From Chitinophagales bacterium (lineage in GTDB: Bacteria; Bacteroidota; Bacteroidia; Chitinophagales; Saprospiraceae), in assembly GCA_013298845.1 (NCBI GenBank), contig JAAFJN010000007.1, forward strand, positions 96,245 through 160,244: a stretch of 64,000 bases of DNA. The letters run 5' to 3'. Numbering within the stretch: the stretch's first letter is position 1; each line of letters starts with the position of its first letter. Positions 33,332 to 41,951 of this stretch are shown piece by piece. The notes beneath the pieces were generated by a model that worked only from the letters and a program-made list of their open reading frames with translations, was not told where the DNA came from and searched no databases. A program made the position numbers and the translations under genes.

Positions 33332-34873
33332 ATGACACCGATTTTTTACAAAAAAACAGCCTTTCTTGTTCTTGCGCTGTGCGCCGCCAACCTGCTTTCG
33401 GCCCAGTTTTCCACTTTTTTAAACTTTTACCGGGGGACTCACCCGTTTTATTACCTTAAATCGGTGGCGGCTATTAGCGACGGTTACGTGATTGTGGGCG
33501 AAAGCCAGTTCGAGGCATCTGCGCCAACGGAGGCATTTATGCTAAAAACCAATTTTGCGGGTGCCATAGAATGGGAAAAAAGTTGGGGCGGCCCCGGTTA
33601 CATCACCTCCTTCACCGATGCGGTAGCCACCAGCGACGGCGGTTTGGTGGCTTTAGGATCGGTGGTGACACCGGATACCACGTTTTCGCTGATTCGATTG
33701 TTAAAACTGGATAAAGACGGCAATTTTGTGTGGGAACGCTCTTGGGGTCGCGGTACCGGCGACGTTTTTCCGTTGCGGTTAATGGCCTTAAACGACGGTT
33801 TTTTGATTAGTGGTGTATCGTTGAATTTTAGCCCCAATTACGCGTACGGGTTGTTTGTAAAAACCAACGAACAAGGCAATGTGCAGTGGAGTAGGGGCAT
33901 AACTACGGGCCTAAATGACTTTTCGTTTCGATACACGGCCCAGGTGCTTAGCGATACCGTGTTTTATATTTGCGGAGCCAGCAGTGCCCCGACGGGCGTG
34001 ATGAAAGTGGGCCAATCGAACGGACAGGTCATCGAAGTGGCTACTTATGGCGATCCGGGGCAGGTGCGGTTGACCAGTATGCGGGCCACCAGCGACGGGA
34101 ATTTTTTGCTGGCGGGCGAAATTCAATCCGCTCAAGGGACTTCGGAGGCGGTTTTTTTACACAAAGTAACCCCCGCATTTCAGGTGCTTTGGACCAAAAA
34201 ATGGCTAAATACCGCCGAATACACCCCGGAATTATTGGATGAAAACACCATTTTGCTTAAAAAAGATCAAGGTGATGCCATTTTTGCCCGCCTGAATACC
34301 AACGGAGAGGCGACCGAGGCCCGCAATTTCTTTCGCCCTTTTTCCGTGTTGCGCCGGAACGAAGAAGGTGGGCTACTATCGGTCGGTCAGTCGTTGAACC
34401 CATTTCATTGGCATCTTTTAAAAACGTGGCCAACGGGAGCGTTGCCCACCTGCGACCCATCTATTTTTGCTATTGCCACCGAAAACTACGATTTACCACT
34501 TAATAACCAAAGTTTTGCTTTGGGCGAAAACCTTTCTTTTGATAAAAGTGCCGATGTCATCGCTGCCGAAACTTCCGGAGTATTTCTGGAAGATTATTGC
34601 GGGGTTACGTCGAGTACGCACGAACTTCCAACAATGTTTCCCATTTCTATCAGCCCCAATCCGGTGCGCGGCGTATTTACCCTGCAAACCGAAGCCGGTA
34701 TGAGCGGCCAATTCCTGATTGTTGACCCGCAGGGTCGCGTTGTTCACACCGGCTATTATATTGCTCCCTCTCAATCCATTGCGTTAGGCGATTTGCCCAC
34801 GGGCAGTTACACCTTAATTGTAGAAGCCGATAACGGATTGGTTGCCCGCCAAATGCTGTACGTTATCCGATAG
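33332..34873 (+). CDS. Secreted propeller-type protein with T9SS sorting domain
   Basis: A protein of 513 residues. Signal peptide ends near LLSAQ. The body has about seven repeats of the pattern xxTSDGGLVALGS, SDGYVIVGES, LNDGFLISGVS, TSDGNFLLAGE, typical of the beta-propeller cargo of Bacteroidota (delta-60/kelch-like repeats). The C-terminal T9SS type A domain opens with SISPNPVRGVF and ends QMLYVIR. No enzymatic residue is evident. The gene is single and sits between the LytS/LytR pair and the M43 protease gene. It is probably surface-exposed or released through the type IX machinery. Confidence 0.82.
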   Translation: MTPIFYKKTAFLVLALCAANLLSAQFSTFLNFYRGTHPFYYLKSVAAISDGYVIVGESQFEASAPTEAFMLKTNFAGAIEWEKSWGGPGYITSFTDAVATSDGGLVALGSVVTPDTTFSLIRLLKLDKDGNFVWERSWGRGTGDVFPLRLMALNDGFLISGVSLNFSPNYAYGLFVKTNEQGNVQWSRGITTGLNDFSFRYTAQVLSDTVFYICGASSAPTGVMKVGQSNGQVIEVATYGDPGQVRLTSMRATSDGNFLLAGEIQSAQGTSEAVFLHKVTPAFQVLWTKKWLNTAEYTPELLDENTILLKKDQGDAIFARLNTNGEATEARNFFRPFSVLRRNEEGGLLSVGQSLNPFHWHLLKTWPTGALPTCDPSIFAIATENYDLPLNNQSFALGENLSFDKSADVIAAETSGVFLEDYCGVTSSTHELPTMFPISISPNPVRGVFTLQTEAGMSGQFLIVDPQGRVVHTGYYIAPSQSIALGDLPTGSYTLIVEADNGLVARQMLYVIR

Positions 34874-34926
34874 TTGAAACTTATTTTTTAATAGATCTCT
34901 GGATCAAGTCCCACGTGCGTACTGTC

Positions 34927-34953
34927 CTCCGCCCGGCGTTTGCCGGGCGTGAG
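34927..34953. repeat. Short GC-rich palindromic hairpin
   Basis: CGCCCGGC and GCCGGGCG flank a GTTT loop, with further pairing of the flanking CCTC/GAGG. It sits between the stop at 34873 and the M43 gene, and there is no T-run, so it is a hairpin of unknown role (REP-like or mRNA stabiliser) and not a canonical terminator. Confidence 0.7.
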
Positions 34954-35004
34954 GCCTCCAAACTATTGTCATTCCCCATATTTTTTTACCATTATTCATC
35001 ATCT

Positions 35005-37695
35005 ATGAGAAAATTATTCATGTTTTGTTGCTGTTGCCTGCTGGCAATGGCCCTCACTCCGATTGCCCGGGCGCAGGAATCCTGCTTGCTCCAACCCACC
35101 GACGCCCAATTGAAACACCTCACCGAAACCCGCGTTGCCCGCCAACAGTTTGATGCGCACGACCACGACGGGGCCGAATCGCCGGGAGGGATCAAATGGG
35201 TGCCCATTCAGTTCCACAACTGCGTATTAACCCTGAACAATGCCGCCGATGGATTTAATTACACGGGTTACGTGGACAATGCCATGTCGCGGCTCAATCA
35301 ATTGTTTGCGCCGTACCAAATTCAGTTTTACGAATGCGGTATTGCCAATAAGTTTGTCAACGGCACTTTGTACGGTTTCGACGCCACCGAAGAGCCGCAA
35401 TTGACGGCTTACGATGTCCCGAACGTGTTAAATGTTTATTTTTTCGGGGCCGTTACCAGTGGCGGTACCAATTATTGCGGTTACAGTTATTTGCCGCCCA
35501 GCGCCGACCGTATTATTATGAGCAAAGGCTGCATTGGCCTTGGTAACGAAGAAATATTTGTCCACGAAGTAGGGCATTATTTTGGTTTGTACCATACCCA
35601 CGGCAAAAGTAATACCGCCCTCACCGACGAATTGGTGAACGGCTCCAATTGCGCCACGGCGGGCGATGATGTCTGCGATACCCCGGCTGATCCCAAATTA
35701 AATACCGCAAATACCAACCCCAACACCTGTGTATATGCAGGCACACAACGCGACGCGAACAACCAACTTTACCAACCCAATCCGGCCAATTACATGTCTT
35801 ACGCCTGGCCAACGTGCCGCAACATGTTTACGCCCCAACAAATGAACCGCATGGCGTACGCCGTGCACAACGACCGCAGTTACCTCACGGGTTGCGCGCA
35901 CCCCAACAATTGCACCACGCCGATTGCCACTTTGCCGCATGGTTTTGATTTTGAAACGGGATGGGAAGGTTGGTCCAACGCCTGGATCGAACCCGAATGG
36001 TACGTTCCGGCGTTGCTCAACAGCGGCCCAACACCGACGGCCAATACCGGCCCCGATCAGGCTTTTTCGGGCAATAATTACCTGCACGTGGAAGGTTCGG
36101 CTAATTTAAATGCCTATGAACGGTACGGTATTTTACGCAGTCCGTGTTTTGATTTGCGCGGTTATTCGTCCCCTAAAATGTCGTTTCGGTACCATTTGTA
36201 CGGTGCTGATATCTACGGGATGTACGTACAGGCCAGCACCGATGGCGGTTACGACTGGAGCACGCTCCCGCAGCAGTTGTTGTACATCAACGAAAACGTA
36301 GTATCGCTCAATCAGTGGCGTTCTTTGGAGGTAGATTTATCGGCCTTTAACAACGTGCCCAATGTCCAGTTGCGCATTGGGGTGGCGTTGTGGTACGGCG
36401 AAGAAGGCGATTTTGCCGTTGACAGTGTTTCGGTGTACAACACGGGCAGCGTTGCGCCTTGTTCGTTGGCCATTGCGCCGTTGGTACAACATGTCAATTG
36501 TTTTGGCCAAAATAACGGCGAAATCGGGTTGCAAATCACCGGTGAAAACGGCGCGTTAACCTTTAACTGGTCCAATGGTGCCACCTCTGCCGGTATTGAA
36601 GGCTTGGCACCGGGCATTTATTCCGTTACCACCACCGATGCGCAGGGATGCACGGCAACGGCATCCGCTACGTTGTTGCAACCGGCTTTGCTAACGGTTG
36701 CGGTTACCACTACCCCCGCGACCACGGGCAGCAACGGTACGGCGACGACCACGGCCACTGGCGGAACGGCACCTTATTATTATTTCTGGTCGAATGCGGC
36801 CACCACTGCCAGTATCGGCGGTTTAGCGGTGGGAACTTACACCGTGACGGTGATTGACAGCAACGATTGTCCCGCCACGGCCACGGCCACCGTATTACCT
36901 CCGGCGTCCAATTGTGCCAGTACCTTGAGCGTATTCCCGGCCACGGCGACTTTTGAACAAAATTTCCTGGTTTTTGAACGAATTATGGGGTATTCAACCA
37001 ATTGGGTGCGCCGAAACAGCCCAACGCCCAACGCCAATACCGGCCCCAACGCGGCGCACCAGGGGAATTATTACGCGTTTCTTAATTCCGGTCCAACGTC
37101 GCGAACGGGTGTTTTACGCACCAAAGATTGTTTGAACCTGTCCAACGTGACCAATCCGGTGCTGGAATTTTATTACCACATGCAAGGGGCCAATATGGGT
37201 ACGCTGTACGTGGAAGTCAGTATGGACAATGGTGCGACCTGGACCACCGTCTGGTCATTGTCGGGCAATCAGGGCAACCAATGGACCAAAGCCTCCGTGA
37301 ACCTGCAACCGTACAATAACGGCTCTACTTTGGTGCAATTCAGGGGCGTAACCGGTACTAATTCGTTGAGCGATATGGCTTTGGATGCCATTTACCTCGG
37401 TCCGGCGGGTAATAATCAGTTTGCCCCTATGTACCCCGAAGAGGCCCCGGTAGAAATGGGCAACGCGCAACTGTATCCCAACCCGACAACCGGCGTATTT
37501 ACGTTCCAAACTGCCGCCGAAAACCCTCAAAACTGCGTGGAAGTGTACCACCAAACGGGCCGTTTAATCTGGCGTTCCGACGTAAAAGGTCACGTATTCC
37601 AGGTTGATTTGAGTGCTCAGCCTCCGGGTGTTTATTATTTGCGTAGCCACAACGAAACGGGCGTAATTAGCAAAAAAGTTTTGGTTAGTGAATAA
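35005..37695 (+). CDS. Secreted M43 (pappalysin-type) zinc metalloprotease with SprB repeats and T9SS sorting domain
   Basis: A protein of 896 residues. Signal peptide MRKLFMFCCCCLLAMALTPI then ARAQ. The M43 catalytic core holds HEVGHYFGLYH (zinc ligands H187, H191, H197; E188 as base) and a Met-turn in PANYMSYAW. A MAM/jelly-roll domain (LPHGFDFETGWEGWSNAW to FAVDSVSVYN) follows, then two SprB-type repeats (LVQHVNCFGQNNGEIGLQI; GTAPYYYFWSNAATTASI), a second jelly-roll domain (TFEQNFLVFERI to DAIYLG) and the T9SS domain (QLYPNPTTGVF). The enzyme would act outside the cell. The stop codon lies inside the heptad repeat array that follows. The start at 35005 was chosen for its signal peptide. 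Confidence 0.93.
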   Translation: MRKLFMFCCCCLLAMALTPIARAQESCLLQPTDAQLKHLTETRVARQQFDAHDHDGAESPGGIKWVPIQFHNCVLTLNNAADGFNYTGYVDNAMSRLNQLFAPYQIQFYECGIANKFVNGTLYGFDATEEPQLTAYDVPNVLNVYFFGAVTSGGTNYCGYSYLPPSADRIIMSKGCIGLGNEEIFVHEVGHYFGLYHTHGKSNTALTDELVNGSNCATAGDDVCDTPADPKLNTANTNPNTCVYAGTQRDANNQLYQPNPANYMSYAWPTCRNMFTPQQMNRMAYAVHNDRSYLTGCAHPNNCTTPIATLPHGFDFETGWEGWSNAWIEPEWYVPALLNSGPTPTANTGPDQAFSGNNYLHVEGSANLNAYERYGILRSPCFDLRGYSSPKMSFRYHLYGADIYGMYVQASTDGGYDWSTLPQQLLYINENVVSLNQWRSLEVDLSAFNNVPNVQLRIGVALWYGEEGDFAVDSVSVYNTGSVAPCSLAIAPLVQHVNCFGQNNGEIGLQITGENGALTFNWSNGATSAGIEGLAPGIYSVTTTDAQGCTATASATLLQPALLTVAVTTTPATTGSNGTATTTATGGTAPYYYFWSNAATTASIGGLAVGTYTVTVIDSNDCPATATATVLPPASNCASTLSVFPATATFEQNFLVFERIMGYSTNWVRRNSPTPNANTGPNAAHQGNYYAFLNSGPTSRTGVLRTKDCLNLSNVTNPVLEFYYHMQGANMGTLYVEVSMDNGATWTTVWSLSGNQGNQWTKASVNLQPYNNGSTLVQFRGVTGTNSLSDMALDAIYLGPAGNNQFAPMYPEEAPVEMGNAQLYPNPTTGVFTFQTAAENPQNCVEVYHQTGRLIWRSDVKGHVFQVDLSAQPPGVYYLRSHNETGVISKKVLVSE

Positions 37696-37746
37696 CGAAT
37701 AGTGAAAAGTGAATAATGAATAGTGAAAAGTGAATAATGCAGTACG
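37690..37746 (+). repeat. Heptad array and inner inverted repeat, left arm (locus 2)
   Basis: Seven in-phase 7-base units (GAATAAC, GAATAGT, GAAAAGT, GAATAAT, GAATAGT, GAAAAGT, GAATAAT) begin inside the last codons of the M43 gene; its TAA is bases 37693-37695. They are followed by TGCAGTACGA, whose exact reverse complement opens the right arm at 37901. Confidence 0.95.
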
Positions 37747-37900
37747 ATATTTAGTTGTAAAATATAGTCGGCGTTGAATTGTGAAATAATTCGACCAAAA
37801 ACACAAAAAAACTTACGTTTTTGTCAATTGTCGCAAATAATTCAGGCTTTTCTTAAAAAAATCACAATTTTTTAACCCAAAATGATTTTACGAGTAAACG

Positions 37901-38021
37901 TCGTACTGCACTATTCACTATTCACTATTCACTATTCACTATTCACTATTCACTATTCACTATTCACTATTCACCATTCACCATTCACTATTCACTATTC
38001 ACTATTCACTCTTCACTCTTC
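37901..38021 (-). repeat. Inner inverted repeat and heptad array, right arm (locus 2)
   Basis: TCGTACTGCA at 37901-37910 is the reverse complement of 37737-37746. From 37910 sixteen perfectly phased heptads follow: nine ACTATTC, two ACCATTC, three ACTATTC and two ACTCTTC. On the minus strand these are GAATAGT-type words, as in the left arm. The last heptads (38006-38021) are the C-terminal codons of the next gene. The 154-base spacer between the arms is AT-rich and contains no gene. Confidence 0.95.
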
Positions 38022-40225
38022 ACTATTTTCACAACATAGCGTTGTCCGTTGTTTTTGGTCAGGTACAGATAGTGGGTGCCGGACGGCGTTTGGCCGGGCA
38101 AAACAATGGAGCCGGATTGTACCCGCCCGTTGGCGATGGTTTGGCCTTGGGTATTGATCAAATCCCAGCGGGCCTGGTCAAAACTCAGGTCTTTCAGTTG
38201 CAAATGCGTCGTTGAAACGGCTGGATTCGGGTAAATTTCCGGCACAACGCTCGTTGGAACGTCCAAAACCGGCACAATACCGATGACTTCGCCTACTTCG
38301 TGGTGCGCAATATTGGTGATGATCGGCGGGTTAAAATCGAAATAAATACCCGCGCTATTATCAATAAACGTTCCAAACGGATTGTCTAATTGTTGGTTAA
38401 TGCGGAACGAAATAAACCCGTGCGACAATGGCTCATTGGTAAAACTATCTACCAGTTTAATTTGCTCAAAGCGGAACGCGAGCAAATTGCCCTTTTCCAC
38501 GGAGTAGGTAAAATTGTGGCTGGATTTCAAATGCCGAATGGACATTGGATCAAGGGCCGCCGGTAAAGTATCGCGGATCACGACGGTAAATGCCGTGTCA
38601 GTACCCGTGTTTTGGAACCGAATCAGGTAATCAATTGGGGTATTTGGGCGGATGAGTTGCAATTCACCCCAACCTTTGGGGAAACCCTGTTTATCGTTCG
38701 GGTCGTACGCCCCAATAACTTCTTTGCATTCTTCGTCCTGCGCGCTGCCCGGATCGTACAAAGGGAACATGGTAAAAGAACCCGTTGTGAAGGTGTTGTC
38801 GGTAGTGCAGCCTTCCACCGTTTTGGAGGGGTTGCCGGGAATCGGGTGATACGGCACTTGTTCGGCCTCCAAACGCCAGGTGGAGCCATCGGCGGGTAGT
38901 GGCACCGTAATAGATTCGCCCGCATCAAGATCAAACGGCGTCATCATGTACATCACGTGGTCCTGAATCACGATATAGTCGTTGGTCGAACTCATGGGAG
39001 CCGTACCAACGTTGGTAATTTTGAACAAAACTTCGGTACCGGTGCAGGTAGCCGTTACGTTTACACTGGCACCGCCCCATTGCGGCACTGGCTGCTGGCA
39101 ATCGGTATCGGGGTAAGCGTGGACGCTGTAACACAAGGTTTGCCCTAAAAGGGTGCTGTCGCAGTCGTTCAGCGCAATTAATTGAAAACTAACGCATTGC
39201 AGCGGGTCCAAATCGCCCAGGTCAAACCGGTACACGTCTTCCGATACGGTCGTAAACGGTAGGGTAGCAGACGATACAGGTTCCATTTCTTCCGGCAGGG
39301 TTACAATAACATAAGCATCATCGGCGGTTTCGGAACCATTGTTGCACACTTCCACGTAAAACGGCACGTCGAAACAACGGCGCATGATGCCGCTGGAAAT
39401 CGTGGCTTCCAATTCGGTGCACGACAAGGTACTTTCGACGCTAAAATTCACCTGAACCGTATCGGCAGCATTGCCGGGTAACGTAACTCCGTTGTTACAC
39501 ACCTCCCAGCCTGCCGACGGAGCCAAGGCAGTTACGGTAAATGGCCCCGAACTTGGTGGCACAAAAGCCCGGAAACGGCCATTGGCATTGGTGGAATACA
39601 CGGAGGTTTGCCCCTGATTATTCACTACCGCAACTGGCCAGCGATTGGCCCCCGTTTCGGTAGTTTGGGGGGTGCAGTCGTCGTTGTCATCGGCCCGCAC
39701 GTAACCTTCGATCAGTTTGTAACCAACCGCTTCATTACCCATGGACACGACCACCGTTTCGCCCGCGTCGTAGGCCGCTTTTATGGCCAAACCAAGCGAA
39801 GATTTCACCATTATGGTAGGAATGGTCACTTGCGCACCAGATGCGCCCTCGGCCATAAGAATAACGCTATCCGCCGTGTTGATAACGATGGCCGCAATGG
39901 CACCTTTCAACTGAGCATTGAGGACTTTTTGACCAAATTCGCAAGTGCCCCGCCGCAAAACGGCAATTTTGCCCGTCATATCGGTACCATCTTCAACGCA
40001 AAACATAGAGTCGGTTTGGGGAAAAATGACCTCTCCTATGACCACTGAATTGGCCAAATCACCGCCAAATATGGCCGGCGAGTGCGCTCCTTGCCCGTAG
40101 ATACTAACCTGCGCTATTTCGCCGGGTTGTATTACCGAAAAATACTGAATCACCGGTTGTTGTTGGGCAAAAACCGTATGAGTCATCCATAAAAATACGC
40201 CAAATAATAGTTTAAAACCTTTCAT
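38006..40225 (-). CDS. Secreted PA-domain protein with DUF11-like domain and T9SS sorting domain
   Basis: A protein of 739 residues. Signal peptide MKGFKLLFGVFLWMTHTVFA. A protease-associated (PA) domain follows (about 30-165, with GKIAVLRRGTCEFGQKVLNAQLKGAIAAIV). The middle has Cys-rich beta domains. Then comes a DUF11-type/uncharacterised repeat domain beginning DPNDKQGFPKGWGELQ and containing YLIRFQNTGTDTAFTVVIRDTL, followed by a T9SS type A domain (EIYPNPAVSTTH). A PA domain without an attached protease is common in Bacteroidota cargo. The same DUF11-like module appears in the protein at 62.4 kb. The C-terminal residues KSEE are encoded by the repeat array. The start at 40225 opens the signal peptide. 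Confidence 0.87.
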   Translation of the reverse strand: MKGFKLLFGVFLWMTHTVFAQQQPVIQYFSVIQPGEIAQVSIYGQGAHSPAIFGGDLANSVVIGEVIFPQTDSMFCVEDGTDMTGKIAVLRRGTCEFGQKVLNAQLKGAIAAIVINTADSVILMAEGASGAQVTIPTIMVKSSLGLAIKAAYDAGETVVVSMGNEAVGYKLIEGYVRADDNDDCTPQTTETGANRWPVAVVNNQGQTSVYSTNANGRFRAFVPPSSGPFTVTALAPSAGWEVCNNGVTLPGNAADTVQVNFSVESTLSCTELEATISSGIMRRCFDVPFYVEVCNNGSETADDAYVIVTLPEEMEPVSSATLPFTTVSEDVYRFDLGDLDPLQCVSFQLIALNDCDSTLLGQTLCYSVHAYPDTDCQQPVPQWGGASVNVTATCTGTEVLFKITNVGTAPMSSTNDYIVIQDHVMYMMTPFDLDAGESITVPLPADGSTWRLEAEQVPYHPIPGNPSKTVEGCTTDNTFTTGSFTMFPLYDPGSAQDEECKEVIGAYDPNDKQGFPKGWGELQLIRPNTPIDYLIRFQNTGTDTAFTVVIRDTLPAALDPMSIRHLKSSHNFTYSVEKGNLLAFRFEQIKLVDSFTNEPLSHGFISFRINQQLDNPFGTFIDNSAGIYFDFNPPIITNIAHHEVGEVIGIVPVLDVPTSVVPEIYPNPAVSTTHLQLKDLSFDQARWDLINTQGQTIANGRVQSGSIVLPGQTPSGTHYLYLTKNNGQRYVVKIVKSEE

Positions 40226-40254
40226 AGGAGTTATTGTTGGTGATGAATTTTTTT

Positions 40255-40340
40255 TATACTGAGCGTCGCCGGGTTTTGTGCACCACTTTAGGGGTATTGT
40301 CCTGCGTTTTTATGCACAAAACCTGCCGTGTCGAAGTATA
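40255..40340. repeat. Split palindromic intergenic repeat, copy A
   Basis: The left arm begins TATACTGAGCGTCGCCGG and continues to GGTTTTGTGCA; the right arm runs from TGCACAAAACC to GTGTCGAAGTATA. The inner GGTTTTGTGCA/TGCACAAAACC pairs perfectly and the outer ends pair imperfectly, with about 30 bases between. The outer words resemble the halves of a common Bacteroidota REP (TACTGAGCG...TGTCGAAGTA). Confidence 0.8.
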
Positions 40341-40514
40341 TTCTGGTACAAATATTCGGCAATGGAGCAGGTTCGCCAAAATCAATTTCCACTGATTGTT
40401 AAAATAATTTTCAAAAAATAAAAACTAAATTTTTGATTATCAGTTTCTTACAAAGATATTTGTCCAAAAAATTACTGTCAACTGCTGCCTTTTAAACGTT
40501 AAAAATAATTCATC

Positions 40515-41951
40515 ATGACCAAACTGCCAACAAATACGCCCAACGATATGGAACAAACCCCGGTTTGGCAGGTGCTGCGGGCTTTACCCGTAACGGCTTT
40601 GCTGGAAATTGAAAAATGTACCCGTTCGCCTTTTTTAAACCAACGCGACGATGTTGTTCAACTGTACAAAGCCCTGCGCAAACGGATTGCCAACGGCGGT
40701 AACCCGCCCGGCCGCGAGGTTTTGGCCCGCGAAATTTGGCCCGAAAAACCTTTTGACAGCAAACAATTTCGGGTGGCGTTGCATTTTTTGCAGGAACTCA
40801 TTTTTCAATATTTGCGCCTCAAAAAAAACGAATCGGACACCGGACGGGCGCAACTGGATCTGGTGCAAGCCCTGCGGGAATTATCGCTGGACCATTTGGC
40901 CGAGACTATTTTGGTCAAAAACGAAGATTTTTTCCTGAATCATCCCCGCAAAGATGCCGCCGCCCACGAACGGCAGTTTTTGTATCGGGTCGAACTGCTG
41001 CGCCTCGCGGGTGGGGGCGCCCGCACCCGCAACCTCGATTTGCAGGGGCTTTCGACGCAATTGGACAAGGCTTTTATCCTCAAAAAACTCAAAACCGCCG
41101 CCGAATTGCTCTCGCACCAAAGGGTGTTTAAAGTGGAATACGATTTCGGGATACTCGATTGGTTGCTCACCTACCTGCACGAGCAACCGGCGCTGCTGGA
41201 GACCCCGGAAATTCAACTGTATTACAATTGTTGCATGGCGTTGAAACACCCCGAAAACAGCCAATATTTTTTGGCCCTAAAACCCGCCCTGCAAACGGTG
41301 GAAGATCTGTTTCCGCCCGAAGAATGCCGCGAAATGGTGCTGTTAACCCTCAATTATTGCATTCGGAGGCTCAATTCCGGCGAAGCGGCCTTTGCCCGGG
41401 AAGGGTTTGAACTGTACCGGACGGCCTTGGAAAAAGGTTATTTGCTGGAAAAAGGAGAACTGGACCGCTTTACGTTTCACAACGTGGTGGCCATCGGGAT
41501 TATGCTGGAGGCGTTTGAATGGGTGGAGCAATTTATCAACCAATATTCCGGCAAAATTGCGCCCACGCACCGCGAAAGCATGTCGAGTTATTGTCGGGCG
41601 CGGTTGGCTTACGGGCAAAAAAAATACCCCGATGCCATTGGTTTGTTGCAAAAAGCCGATTACAACGACCTGTTGTTAAATTTGGCGGCCAAAACGATTT
41701 TGCTAAAAATTTACGTGGAAACCGACGAACTCCGCCTCCTCGATGCGCACCTCGACGCGATGACCAATTTCCTGCGGCGCAAAAAAATTATCGGGTACCA
41801 CCGCGAAAACTACCTGAACATTGTGAAATACGGGCGCAAATTGACCAGTCTCAACCGTTTTGACAAAGCCGCCTGCGAAGCCCTGCGAACGATGGTTGAA
41901 CAAGAGCCGAATTTGACCGAAAAAGCGTGGTTTTTGCAGCAATTAAGGTAA
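40515..41951 (+). CDS. Helical-repeat protein of unknown function
   Basis: A protein of 478 residues without signal peptide or membrane span. It is all-helical in appearance, rich in Leu, Glu, Arg and Ala, with repeats of the form LxxALxxxxLxxLAxxxL. Segments such as RAQLDLVQALRELSLDHLAETIL, CMALKHPENSQYFLALKPALQTVEDLF and YCRARLAYGQKKYPDAIGLLQKADYNDLLLNL resemble TPR/alpha-solenoid turns. I do not recognise the family; it may be a scaffold or regulatory adaptor found in related genomes. It is a single gene, converging with the acyltransferase with a 9-base overlap of the 3' ends. The first ATG (40515) or the second (40548) could be used. Confidence 0.7.
   Translation: MTKLPTNTPNDMEQTPVWQVLRALPVTALLEIEKCTRSPFLNQRDDVVQLYKALRKRIANGGNPPGREVLAREIWPEKPFDSKQFRVALHFLQELIFQYLRLKKNESDTGRAQLDLVQALRELSLDHLAETILVKNEDFFLNHPRKDAAAHERQFLYRVELLRLAGGGARTRNLDLQGLSTQLDKAFILKKLKTAAELLSHQRVFKVEYDFGILDWLLTYLHEQPALLETPEIQLYYNCCMALKHPENSQYFLALKPALQTVEDLFPPEECREMVLLTLNYCIRRLNSGEAAFAREGFELYRTALEKGYLLEKGELDRFTFHNVVAIGIMLEAFEWVEQFINQYSGKIAPTHRESMSSYCRARLAYGQKKYPDAIGLLQKADYNDLLLNLAAKTILLKIYVETDELRLLDAHLDAMTNFLRRKKIIGYHRENYLNIVKYGRKLTSLNRFDKAACEALRTMVEQEPNLTEKAWFLQQLR

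Noticed and set aside
37801-37820. Target of the small RNA loop (AACTTACG)
   Set aside because: Only eight bases match the complement of the loop CGACGTAAGTT, and the site is between convergent genes; chance is likely.
37910-38021. CRISPR array
   Set aside because: The units are 7 bases, contiguous and without unique spacers, and no cas gene is near.
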